A DNA stretch of 60,000 bases. Source: Nematostella vectensis. Taxonomy: Eukaryota; Cnidaria; Anthozoa; Actiniaria; Edwardsiidae. Position numbers and translations under genes: made by a program. Shown in pieces: positions 10,124-21,446 of this stretch. Position 1 is the stretch's first letter. Each line of letters opens with the position of its first letter. Below the pieces are notes generated by a model. It made no database searches. It saw only the letters and a program-made list of their open reading frames with translations, and was not told the DNA's origin. The stretch lies in contig NC_064040.1 in the NCBI RefSeq assembly GCF_932526225.1, forward strand, positions 1,180,001 to 1,240,000, given 5' to 3'.

Positions 10124-11785
10124 TTACAAGCCTCGATCAAATCGCTTCTTGGTTTCTTTTTCCAAAAGGTAAAAAAAAAAAAATAGGGATTCCGGACAGG
10201 ATGACGGGATGTATGAACTTACAAGAACAAGGTCATTGTTTTCACTCTTTTCACTAAAAACAAAAAAATGTGATTGAAGCTGTGGACTAATCAAGTCTAC
10301 ATCTTCAATCACGAAAAGAAAAGAAAAGAGCGACCGCATCCTCCCAACCGACACAAATTTTGCTTGGTTCGCGTTTTCTGATGGAGGAATCGTATTTGTC
10401 TCATTGTCATCCTGTTCTGTCTTGTGGTCACCAGTCTCTTCTTCTTTGGCTTCCTCGGCACTATTCTCATCTTATGAAGCCTCAACTTGATTACCTTCTG
10501 TACTGCTTGCTCCCTCCCATAGATTTGTCATTGTATCATGTGCGTTGTTTGCCGCTTTGACTTTATTTATCAGATTGTAGCTGAGGTCCGCTGTACGTCT
10601 TGAGTGCCCCATTTTGCGTCTGGTGAAGAAAGGCCACGTGTGTTAGTCACAACAACATGGCGGATCATACTAGAGCAAAATCCCTCGACACTCTCTGGTC
10701 TAAGAGTGCCTGCTCTGATGGCGAACTGCTTGAGGGCGTGGTTGCCTTTTTTATTATTGATGAGGTATATAAGATAATTCCTTGCTGCTTGGGCGTCGCA
10801 GAGTTCTAGCTGTACTTCTTAGGGCTCGTCAACATTCTCGTCATTTTCTGTGCGTGCTCTGACTCTAGGAGGGTCTTGGCTTCTTCTAGAGTAGAGAGGT
10901 TTTTCTCTGCTACCCACTCACGCTCTGCGCGCTCATCAGCTATTCTCTTCCCCCAACTCTCTCTCCAGCTTGGCTGTACATCCCTCAGTTTCTTTAGTGC
11001 TTTCCGTTTTTCGGCGGACAGTGACGTGTAAAGTAGAGGGATGATGTACTTGAGAAAGCGCTCGAGGCTTGTAGAGTACGATGACAGTGTTTTGGATGTC
11101 AAGCCTAGGGACGTGTCGGTCTTCCTGAGTCCGATGTTGGCTTGAAAAAAACGCTTGTAGACGATGCCTTTGTCCAGAAAGACAAATAGATCCTTAGGAC
11201 TAGGATGGATAGACTTGGCTATCTTGTCAACTTGGCTTCACATTTGAGCGATCCTAACATCAGTCTCCTCCGTTCCATCTGGGGTGGCAAGATGGTTATT
11301 CCAACCTCGCATAAAGACTTCGTATCTATTTTTCGGCTGGGGATCAGGACCGAAAGGACCTCTACCGCTTACACCTTCAGAAGGAACTTCAAAGCAAGCC
11401 ATATCTTGGTTCTCTCTCTCTCTTTTTCAGTTTCATGGGGCTCTTCTACTTTCTCGATGATTTGGCTGCTGTTTCTAGCACAAAGGACGTTTTCCTCGTT
11501 ACTGAGATCATCGCAGTCATCATCATCATCGCTATTGTCGGCATAGGGGATCTGGCTCTCGCTCTTGCCATCCGAGTCGCTTTCGTCATACGAGACAATT
11601 GTCTTTATCTTCTTTTTCTTGTGTTGGACTAGACCAACACTTATTGCAACATCAGATGTACGCAACAATGCTGGTCGTTTCTTGGTAGTTTGCGTATGAG
11701 ACTTTTTATCTTCACTGCTCTCTTCTTGGGCTCTCTTCAGTTGCTTTTTAGAAAGTGCGACACTTTTGCCTCTCAATTTAGCCAT
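10124..11785 (-). pseudogene. Crypton-like tyrosine recombinase, unit 2
   Basis: Same layout as the unit 1 gene. It has lost 16 bp between the box II arginine and the MGHS motif (near 10617), which shifts the catalytic frame. A stop in the acidic tail (near 10474) is also absent from unit 1. A missing T near 11150 breaks the core-binding frame. It is inactive. Confidence 0.55.
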
Positions 11786-12602
11786 GACGTGACTCTTTGG
11801 CTCAATGTTGTGGCTTTTTTCTAGGTGCCTCTCAAGTTAAACACCTACCCAGTCACAGTTCTTCTTTGGACATGGGCGCTTTACATGTCGGTCTGTACAG
11901 GACTGTTTCTCGAATAGTTTTAGAATGTGCATTTGCAACGAGTAATTTCTCTTGTCTTTTTTTCGGCAACCGTTGCTTTCTGGCGCTCTCTTATTAATTT
12001 AGCGTCTCGTCCGTGTCACGACATACCTAGTAAAAAGAGACAAGGGATGAAACTCTTTTTACCCGCTCTAGAAAAAAAAAGCCGGAAAAACATCTTTAAC
12101 TCGAATTCATCGACCCAAAATTCGTAAAGCTATAGAGGTAATATACGAGAGCGCCAGAAAGCACCGGGCGCCGAAAAAATAGACAAGAGATACAAAAGCA
12201 CACACGCACTAATTCAACAACAACGCAAAGCTAAAAAATAACTCTAACTTATTCAAACCGTAAAGGTGAGCTCCCTGCGATTGCGGTGAGCCCTCGGCCT
12301 GTTACCTAAAGAGATTTCCAGAAATGCGGCTGTTGACGTCTGTGATGACCCGTGTAAAGTAAAACATGCATTTAAGAAATAGGAAAGTTTCGTGTGACAA
12401 CTGTGTGATAAAGGTAGATAATCAGCGTTGGGAGGGGGGCGTTTTGTTAGCTTGGGTGTACATGTGCATGTGTGTGAGATAAGGTAATAAAAAGATGGGG
12501 GAAATTTAACTTCCGTATTAAAAAAAAGTACTGTCACGCTGACATGTGTTTCTGCGTTTACTGGGACAAAGTCACACGTTTGTGCGGTAGTCATCCCGCA
12601 CC

Positions 12603-12742
12603 ACCAGTCATCTTCCCACAACAACCGGTCATCTTCCCACAACAACCGGTCATCTTCCCACACGACCGGTGATTTTCCCACACTACCGGTGTTTTTCCCA
12701 CACGACCGGTGTTTTTCCCACATGACCGGTCATCTTCCCACA
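12603..12742. repeat. 18-bp iteron cluster, unit 2
   Basis: Seven ACCGGT...TTCCCACA copies adjoining the unit end, the same as in unit 1. Confidence 0.8.
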
Positions 12743-13875
12743 TAACTATGCCTACTACTACTACTACTACTACCATAGTTATCGGTCGTGTTCCCACTTT
12801 CATAGCCAAAGGTCTAGGCCGACCCTCACATGGAAAGAGCATAGTATTCGTCACCATAGTGATATTGAATGTACAGTGTCTATCCATCAATCATAAGACG
12901 CAAATAATGTCCCCATGAAAGGTCACCATTAAGAGTTGAAAAATTAGTACTACATGTTCCGTTTTCGGTCGTGAAACACCAAAATCCACTTCGCGGTTCC
13001 CATGGTAACGGATCGTCAAACTATATATCAGACATGATAGAGCTTGAGTTGCGCTATAACACCTCAAAGTATCAAGTCTATTACTATAGTTTCAAGGGAG
13101 CGGCTCAGTTGATGTGCTACATACAAGTGCCAGATTAGCGTTCAAAATTACCTACAAAACTCAACACAACACTGTAACTCAGGCAAAAAGTAAGCTAACG
13201 GCACGAAGCTTTCTGAAGCTCCTTCCAACAACTAAAGATGCTTCCATGTAAAACATGATGACATTTAGATGACGTCATCACGAAAAAGGGCGAATCTACT
13301 TTACATGTGAGGCTAAAGCACCGGTCGTTTTCCCACATGTATTTTTTATCGTCCAACGGGTGCTTATGAACTTTTTTTACAAACATTAAAAAATGTATAA
13401 TTACTTCGCAAAAGTCTCTAAAAGAGCTAATAAAACAGAATTTTTCTATATTCATATGCATTTTTCTCAAAAAATATATTTTTCAGCTTAAATTTAGATG
13501 TTGTCCTAGAGTTTGAAAAAAAATGTTTCTATTGGCAATCTCTCTAATCATAGATAACGTCGCACAAGTACCTTTAACGTTGATGAGAAGTTACAAAATA
13601 TCTGGAGAATTGACAAAGTTATGGCCACATATTGTTTCTGCAACTATGGCGCACATTACTGAGTACTACTGACCGGTCGGCTTCCCACACAAGCAAGCCA
13701 CACAAGCCAATCTAAATAGTCATTGTGCTCTTTTCCTTGCGAAAGACATTATCACATGAAGTGCAGTTACATAAGTACCTACTGGATGCAGTCTGACTGA
13801 TTTTATTAGAAATTTAGTGGACCCGAGCTCGAAATAAGTTGTATGCGCCATCTCAAACACCGCTTATTTCTTGCC

Positions 13876-15538
13876 TTACAAGCCTCGATCAAATCGCTTC
13901 TTGGTTTCTTTTTCCAAAAGGTAAAAAAAAAAAAATAGGGATTCCGGACAGGATGACGGGATGTATGAACTTACAAGAACAAGGTCATTGTTTTCACTCT
14001 TTTCACTAAAAACAAAAAAATGTGATTGAAGCTGTGGACTAATCAAGTCTACATCTTCAATCACGAAAAGAAAAGAAAAGAGCGACCGCATCCTCCCAAC
14101 CGACACAAATTTTGCTTGGTTCGCGTTTTCTGATGGAGGAATCGTATTTGTCTCATTGTCATCCTGTTCTGTCTTGTGGTCACCAGTCTCTTCTTCTTTG
14201 GCTTCCTCGGCACTATTCTCATCTTATGAAGCCTCAACTTGATTACCTTCTGTACTGCTTGCTCCCTCCCATAGATTTGTCATTGTATCATGTGCGTTGT
14301 TTGCCGCTTTGACTTTATTTATCAGATTGTAGCTGAGGTCCGCTGTACGTCTTGAGTGCCCCATTTTGCGTCTGGTGAAGAAAGGCCACGTGTGTTAGTC
14401 ACAACAACATGGCGGATCATACTAGAGCAAAATCCCTCGACACTCTCTGGTCTAAGAGTGCCTGCTCTGATGGCGAACTGCTTGAGGGCGTGGTTGCCTT
14501 TTTTATTATTGATGAGGTATATAAGATAATTCCTTGCTGCTTGGGCGTCGCAGAGTTCTAGCTGTACTTCTTAGGGCTCGTCAACATTCTCGTCATTTTC
14601 TGTGCGTGCTCTGACTCTAGGAGGGTCTTGGCTTCTTCTAGAGTAGAGAGGTTTTTCTCTGCTACCCACTCACGCTCTGCGCGCTCATCAGCTATTCTCT
14701 TCCCCCAACTCTCTCTCCAGCTTGGCTGTACATCCCTCAGTTTCTTTAGTGCTTTCCGTTTTTCGGCGGACAGTGACGTGTAAAGTAGAGGGATGATGTA
14801 CTTGAGAAAGCGCTCGAGGCTTGTAGAGTACGATGACAGTGTTTTGGATGTCAAGCCTAGGGACGTGTCGGTCTTCCTGAGTCCGATGTTGGCTTTGAAA
14901 AAAACGCTTGTAGACGATGCCTTTGTCCAGAAAGACAAATAGATCCTTAGGACTAGGATGGATAGACTTGGCTATCTTGTCAACTTGGCTTCACATTTGA
15001 GCGATCCTAACATCAGTCTCCTCCGTTCCATCTGGGGTGGCAAGATGGTTATTCCAACCTCGCATAAAGACTTCGTATCTATTTTTCGGCTGGGGATCAG
15101 GACCGAAAGGACCTCTACCGCTTACACCTTCAGAAGGAACTTCAAAGCAAGCCATATCTTGGTTCTCTCTCTCTCTTTTTCAGTTTCATGGGGCTCTTCT
15201 ACTTTCTCGATGATTTGGCTGCTGTTTCTAGCACAAAGGACGTTTTCCTCGTTACTGAGATCATCGCAGTCATCATCATCATCGCTATTGTCGGCATAGG
15301 GGATCTGGCTCTCGCTCTTGCCATCCGAGTCGCTTTCGTCATACGAGACAATTGTCTTTATCTTCTTTTTCTTGTGTTGGACTAGACCAACACTTATTGC
15401 AACATCAGATGTACGCAACAATGCTGGTCGTTTCTTGGTAGTTTGCGTATGAGACTTTTTATCTTCACTGCTCTCTTCTTGGGCTCTCTTCAGTTGCTTT
15501 TTAGAAAGTGCGACACTTTTGCCTCTCAATTTAGCCAT
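13876..15538 (-). pseudogene. Crypton-like tyrosine recombinase, unit 3
   Basis: As unit 2, with the same 16-bp loss before the MGHS motif and the same stop in the acidic tail. The core-binding frame is longer here (14558-14938) because the T missing in unit 2 is present. It is inactive. Confidence 0.55.
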
Positions 15539-16355
15539 GACGTGACTCTTTGGCTCAATGTTGTGGCTTTTTTCTAGGTGCCTCTCAAGTTAAACACCTA
15601 CCCAGTCACAGTTCTTCTTTGGACATGGGCGCTTTACATGTCGGTCTGTACAGGACTGTTTCTCGAATAGTTTTAGAATGTGCATTTGCAACGAGTAATT
15701 TCTCTTGTCTTTTTTTCGGCAACCGTTGCTTTCTGGCGCTCTCTTATTAATTTAGCGTCTCGTCCGTGTCACGACATACCTAGTAAAAAGAGACAAGGGA
15801 TGAAACTCTTTTTACCCGCTCTAGAAAAAAAAAGCCGGAAAAACATCTTTAACTCGAATTCATCGACCCAAAATTCGTAAAGCTATAGAGGTAATATACG
15901 AGAGCGCCAGAAAGCACCGGGCGCCGAAAAAATAGACAAGAGATACAAAAGCACACACGCACTAATTCAACAACAACGCAAAGCTAAAAAATAACTCTAA
16001 CTTATTCAAACCGTAAAGGTGAGCTCCCTGCGATTGCGGTGAGCCCTCGGCCTGTTACCTAAAGAGATTTCCAGAAATGCGGCTGTTGACGTCTGTGATG
16101 ACCCGTGTAAAGTAAAACATGCATTTAAGAAATAGGAAAGTTTCGTGTGACAACTGTGTGATAAAGGTAGATAATCAGCGTTGGGAGGGGGGCGTTTTGT
16201 TAGCTTGGGTGTACATGTGCATGTGTGTGAGATAAGGTAATAAAAAGATGGGGGAAATTTAACTTCCGTATTAAAAAAAAGTACTGTCACGCTGACATGT
16301 GTTTCTGCGTTTACTGGGACAAAGTCACACGTTTGTGCGGTAGTCATCCCGCACC

Positions 16356-16495
16356 ACCAGTCATCTTCCCACAACAACCGGTCATCTTCCCACAACAACC
16401 GGTCATCTTCCCACACGACCGGTGATTTTCCCACACTACCGGTGTTTTTCCCACACGACCGGTGTTTTTCCCACATGACCGGTCATCTTCCCACA
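16356..16495. repeat. 18-bp iteron cluster, unit 3
   Basis: Seven ACCGGT...TTCCCACA copies at the unit end. Confidence 0.8.
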
Positions 16496-17639
16496 TAACT
16501 ATGCCTACTACTACTACTACTACTACCATAGTTATCGGTCGTGTTCCCACTTTCATAGCCAAAGGTCTAGGCCGACCCTCACATGGAAAGAGCATAGTAT
16601 TCGTCACCATAGTGATATTGAATGTACAGTGTCTATCCATCAATCATAAGACGCAAATAATGTCCCCATGAAAGGTCACCATTAAGAGTTGAAAAATTAG
16701 TACTACATGTTCCGTTTTCGGTCGTGAAACACCAAAATCCACTTCGCGGTTCCCATGGTAACGGATCGTCAAACTATATATCAGACATGATAGAGCTTGA
16801 GTTGCGCTATAACACCTCAAAGTATCAAGTCTATTACTATAGTTTCAAGGGAGCGGCTCAGTTGATGTGCTACATACAAGTGCCAGATTAGCGTTCAAAA
16901 TTACCTACAAAACTCAACACAACACTGTAACTCAGGCAAAAAGTAAGCTAACGGCACGAAGCTTTCTGAAGCTCCTTCCAACAACTAAAGATGCTTCCAT
17001 GTAAAACATGATGACATTTAGATGACGTCATCACGAAAAAGGGCGAATCTACTTTACATGTGAGGCTAAAGCACCGGTCGTTTTCCCACATGTATTTTTT
17101 ATCGTCCAACGGGTGCTTATGAACTTTTTTTACAAACATTAAAAAATGTATAATTACTTCGCAAAAGTCTCTAAAAGAGCTAATAAAACAGAATTTTTCT
17201 ATATTCATATGCATTTTTCTCAAAAAATATATTTTTCAGCTTAAATTTAGATGTTGTCCTAGAGTTTGAAAAAAAATGTTTCTATTGGCAATCTCTCTAA
17301 TCATAGATAACGTCGCACAAGTACCTTTAACGTTGATGAGAAGTTACAAAATATCTGGAGAATTGACAAAGTTATGGCCACATATTGTTTCTGCAACTAT
17401 GGCGCACATTACTGAGTACTACTGACCGGTCGGCTTCCCACACAAGCAAGCCACACAAGCCAATCTAAATAGTCATTGTGCTCTTTTCCTTGCGAAAGAC
17501 ATTATCACATGAAGTGCAGTTACATAAGTACCTACTGGATGCAGTCTGACTGATTTTATTAGAAATTTAGTGGACCCGAGCTCGAAATAAGTTGTATGCG
17601 CCATCTCAAACACCGCTTATTTCTTGCCTTACAAGCCTC

Positions 17640-19223
17640 GATCAAATCGCTTCTTGGTTTCTTTTTCCAAAAGGTAAAAAAAAAAAAATAGGAAAAACAA
17701 AAAAATGTGATTGAAGCTGTGGACTAATCAAGTCTACATCTTCAATCACGAAAAGAAAAGAAAAGAGCGACCGCATCCTCCCAACCGACACAAATTTTGC
17801 TTGGTTCGCGTTTTCTGATGGAGGAATCGTATTTGTCTCATTGTCATCCTGTTCTGTCTTGTGGTCACCAGTCTCTTCTTCTTTGGCTTCCTCGGCACTA
17901 TTCTCATCTTATGAAGCCTCAACTTGATTACCTTCTGTACTGCTTGCTCCCTCCCATAGATTTGTCATTGTATCATGTGCGTTGTTTGCCGCTTTGACTT
18001 TATTTATCAGATTGTAGCTGAGGTCCGCTGTACGTCTTGAGTGCCCCATTTTGCGTCTGGTGAAGAAAGGCCACGTGTGTTAGTCACAACAACATGGCGG
18101 ATCATACTAGAGCAAAATCCCTCGACACTCTCTGGTCTAAGAGTGCCTGCTCTGATGGCGAACTGCTTGAGGGCGTGGTTGCCTTTTTTATTATTGATGA
18201 GGTATATAAGATAATTCCTTGCTGCTTGGGCGTCGCAGAGTTCTAGCTGTACTTCTTAGGGCTCGTCAACATTCTCGTCATTTTCTGTGCGTGCTCTGAC
18301 TCTAGGAGGGTCTTGGCTTCTTCTAGAGTAGAGAGGTTTTTCTCTGCTACCCACTCACGCTCTGCGCGCTCATCAGCTATTCTCTTCCCCCAACTCTCTC
18401 TCCAGCTTGGCTGTACATCCCTCAGTTTCTTTAGTGCTTTCCGTTTTTCGGCGGACAGTGACGTGTAAAGTAGAGGGATGATGTACTTGAGAAAGCGCTC
18501 GAGGCTTGTAGAGTACGATGACAGTGTTTTGGATGTCAAGCCTAGGGACGTGTCGGTCTTCCTGAGTCCGATGTTGGCTTTGAAAAAAACGCTTGTAGAC
18601 GATGCCTTTGTCCAGAAAGACAAATAGATCCTTAGGACTAGGATGGATAGACTTGGCTATCTTGTCAACTTGGCTTCACATTTGAGCGATCCTAACATCA
18701 GTCTCCTCCGTTCCATCTGGGGTGGCAAGATGGTTATTCCAACCTCGCATAAAGACTTCGTATCTATTTTTCGGCTGGGGATCAGGACCGAAAGGACCTC
18801 TACCGCTTACACCTTCAGAAGGAACTTCAAAGCAAGCCATATCTTGGTTCTCTCTCTCTCTTTTTCAGTTTCATGGGGCTCTTCTACTTTCTCGATGATT
18901 TGGCTGCTGTTTCTAGCACAAAGGACGTTTTCCTCGTTACTGAGATCATCGCAGTCATCATCATCATCGCTATTGTCGGCATAGGGGATCTGGCTCTCGC
19001 TCTTGCCATCCGAGTCGCTTTCGTCATACGAGACAATTGTCTTTATCTTCTTTTTCTTGTGTTGGACTAGACCAACACTTATTGCAACATCAGATGTACG
19101 CAACAATGCTGGTCGTTTCTTGGTAGTTTGCGTATGAGACTTTTTATCTTCACTGCTCTCTTCTTGGGCTCTCTTCAGTTGCTTTTTAGAAAGTGCGACA
19201 CTTTTGCCTCTCAATTTAGCCAT
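17640..19223 (-). pseudogene. Crypton-like tyrosine recombinase, unit 4
   Basis: Same broken layout as units 2 and 3. The 68-bp deletion removes part of the C-terminal tail region. It is inactive. Confidence 0.5.
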
Positions 19224-20040
19224 GACGTGACTCTTTGGCTCAATGTTGTGGCTTTTTTCTAGGTGCCTCTCAAGTTAAACACCTACCCAGTCACAGTTCT
19301 TCTTTGGACATGGGCGCTTTACATGTCGGTCTGTACAGGACTGTTTCTCGAATAGTTTTAGAATGTGCATTTGCAACGAGTAATTTCTCTTGTCTTTTTT
19401 TCGGCAACCGTTGCTTTCTGGCGCTCTCTTATTAATTTAGCGTCTCGTCCGTGTCACGACATACCTAGTAAAAAGAGACAAGGGATGAAACTCTTTTTAC
19501 CCGCTCTAGAAAAAAAAAGCCGGAAAAACATCTTTAACTCGAATTCATCGACCCAAAATTTGTAAAGCTATAGAGGTAATATACGAGAGCGCCAGAAAGC
19601 ACCGGGCGCCGAAAAAATAGACAAGAGATACAAAAGCACACACGCACTAATTCAACAACAACGCAAAGCTAAAAAACAACTCTAACTTATTCAAACCGTA
19701 AAGGTGAGCTCCCTGCGATTGCGGTGAGCCCTCGGCGTGTTACCTAAAGAGATTTCCAGAAATGCGGCTGTTGACGTCCGTGATGACCCGTGTAAAGTAA
19801 AACATGCATATAAGAAATAGGAAAGTTTCGTGTGACAACTGTGTGATAAAGGTAGATAATCAGCGTTGGGAGGGGGGCGTTTTGTTAGCTTGGGTGTACA
19901 TGTGCATGTGTGTGAGATAAGGTAATAAAAAGATGGGGGAAATTTAACTTCCGTATTAAAAAAAAGTACTGTCACGCTGACATGTGTTTCTGCGTTTACT
20001 GGGACAAAGTCACACGTTTGTGCGGTAGTCATCCCGCACC

Positions 20041-20180
20041 ACCAGTCATCTTCCCACAACAACCGGTCATCTTCCCACAACAACCGGTCATCTTCCCACA
20101 CGACCGGTGATTTTCCCACACGACCGGTGTTTTTCCCACACGACCGGTGTTTTTCCCACATGACCGGTCATCTTCCCACA
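20041..20180. repeat. 18-bp iteron cluster, unit 4
   Basis: Seven ACCGGT...TTCCCACA copies. One differs from the other units, having ACGACCGGT where they have ACTACCGGT. Confidence 0.8.
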
Positions 20181-20188
20181 TAACTATG

Positions 20189-20189
20189 C

Positions 20190-20264
<75 letters not shown>

Positions 20265-20284
20265 ATAATAATAATAATAATAAT
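20189..20284. repeat. Expanded (TAC)n-(TAA)n microsatellite
   Basis: About 25 TAC/CAC triplets run into about seven TAA triplets. Read on the minus strand this could be the triplet tail of the AT-rich piece that follows. Confidence 0.85.
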
Positions 20285-20489
20285 GTTTTATTAGCATTCC
20301 AACATGAGAGGCTCTTCTATGCTAATGAAACTAACTACACTAACTAACAATATAATAAATAATATACTATAAACTTGAAATTTTAAAATGTAAATATACA
20401 AGAAAACATACATGTTCGTATTTAGCATTAAGTGTGGTTACTCTGGTCCTGGCTCTATTGCTGAAGTAGAGCTTAGCGCTCCGCTTAAA
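20285..20489 (-). mobile_element. AT-rich insert, possible 5'-truncated LINE 3' end
   Basis: Unlike the GC-rich viral DNA on its right, this piece is AT-rich. On the minus strand it ends in AATAAAAC followed by an (ATT)n tail, as many LINE copies do. A short frame into it from the viral gene (KRSAKLYFSN...) reads as foreign sequence. There is no reverse transcriptase region, so the call rests on composition and the tail. Confidence 0.35.
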
Positions 20490-20753
20490 CATTACTAGCT
20501 TGGTCGTAAGCTTCAGGAAGCTGTCTGCCAGGGCGTCTGTAGTCCGGCTGGCTAGAGCGGTCTCGTATCGCTTCTCGTACTTCCTCACCTCCTCGGCGCT
20601 CTTGCGTTTGACGTCGTCGTGAGTCAGGGCCTTGCCTACCATTTCTCTTGACTTCCTCGAGGCTACGAGAATCGCGAGTTTCTCCCTCGCGTCTGCTATC
20701 TCAGTTTGCTCACCTCCGGTTGCCGTTCCGGCAGGCTGCGTCGAGCAGTCCAA
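20490..20753 (-). pseudogene. N-terminal half of the viral-element gene cut by the array
   Basis: About 88 codons from an ATG at 20753. The sequence is helical and charged: a LAILVASRKSREMVGKAL segment, then KKYEKR-like and DALADSFLKL stretches. I recall the same order in an uncharacterised conserved protein of cnidarian Polinton-like elements, whose C-terminal part has the CGRLMALA-type segment now at 4948-5205. After about 20490 the frame runs on into AT-rich, unrelated sequence to a stop at 20367. The start lies 60 bp after the ATPase stop, consistent with one transcription unit with the ATPase and capsid genes. Confidence 0.55.
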
Positions 20754-20813
20754 CGACTCGACGGCCGGGAGGCCGGCGGCGCGGGGGCATACGTGGGCGG
20801 TGATTTACTGCGC

Positions 20814-21415
20814 TTACCGTTCAACTAGGGCGATGGTATAAGGGTGACGCAAGCAAAACTCTAACTCCGAGAACTTTTTCGTCTTGAGGGCCTTCATGTA
20901 CTCTTTCATTCTCTTTTCTGAGAGCTCCGTGCCGTAGTCATGCAGGATAGCTTTCATGTCCGCCTTGCTTGGGGTGTAGAAGACCACCAAGGCCGCGATG
21001 TTCTCACGGAACGGCTTCGTGATGCTGGTGAGCTGCTGCGTGATCACCCACACGCTAATACCCACGTGGCGCGCGCTGAACGCCAAGTTGACGAGCTGGT
21101 CAGAGCGCCTCTTTACGTCTTTTGAGGCCGCACAGTCGTCTAGTATGATTAGCGTATTAGTGGCTTCGAAGACAGCGGAAACAAACCTCAGCAGTATGTC
21201 GATCTGACCCGCTTCAGGTGTGACGACAAACAGACGATCGTCGCCCTCGCCAAAGCCTTCGTATGTTTTGTTGTAGACAAAGGTAGGGCACACGAGTACG
21301 ATGTAGTCAAACTTGTCCCGGAAAGGCCGCGCAGCCGGTCCACTATGAATCGGGCCTTCCCGCATGACGTCGGGCACACGATGAGAGCGTTAAATGGGAT
21401 GTTTTTCGGGTCCAT
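20814..21415 (-). pseudogene. A32-like (FtsK/HerA) genome-packaging ATPase, frameshifted
   Basis: This protein would pump viral-element DNA into the capsid. I take the ATG at 21415 (MDPKNIPFNALI), 32 bp downstream of the capsid gene stop. A Walker A-like CPTSCGKARF follows at once, with Ala where Thr or Ser normally follows the Lys. The frame changes near 21340-21370. The second frame has FDYIVLVCPTF, a Walker B TLIILDDCAA, the SARHVGISVWVITQQ stretch characteristic of this ATPase group (sensor region) and a conserved-looking FYTPSKADMKAI, ending at 20814. Total length, about 200 residues, is usual for the family. The frameshift and altered Walker A suggest it is inactive. Confidence 0.75.
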
Positions 21416-21446
21416 ACCGCGCTGCCGCCGTCGGAACGTCAAGTGC

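Larger units (their letters stand above)
9022..12750 (-). mobile_element. Crypton-like unit 2
   Basis: Nearly identical to unit 3, with one fewer T near 11150. It contains the recombinase pseudogene at 10124-11785 and an iteron cluster at 12603-12742. Confidence 0.8.
12774..16503 (-). mobile_element. Crypton-like unit 3
   Basis: One base longer than unit 2 and otherwise almost the same by eye, so the duplication is very recent (or an assembly product). It contains the recombinase pseudogene at 13876-15538 and iterons at 16356-16495. Confidence 0.8.
16527..20188 (-). mobile_element. Crypton-like unit 4
   Basis: It lacks 68 bp near 17694 that the other units have, and carries several single-base changes after 19559 and one in the iterons near 20123. 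Its right end adjoins an expanded (TAC)n then (TAA)n tract. Confidence 0.8.
5206..20189. mobile_element. Tandem array of four Crypton-like recombinase units
   Basis: Four head-to-tail units occupy 5233-8998 (3766 bp), 9022-12750 (3729 bp), 12774-16503 (3730 bp) and 16527-20188 (3662 bp). Every unit starts with CATAGTTAT and ends with ATAACTATG, and consecutive units are separated by CC(TAC)7. A matching ATGCC(TAC)n lies before the first unit and after the last one. Units 2 and 3 differ in length by one base. Most differences of unit 1 lie in its left and central part, up to about 8340. Those of unit 4 are a 68-bp deletion near 17694 and changes after 19559. The outward-facing ends of the array are therefore the most diverged, as expected for growth by unequal exchange. 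The array interrupts a gene of the Polinton-like element. Confidence 0.85.
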
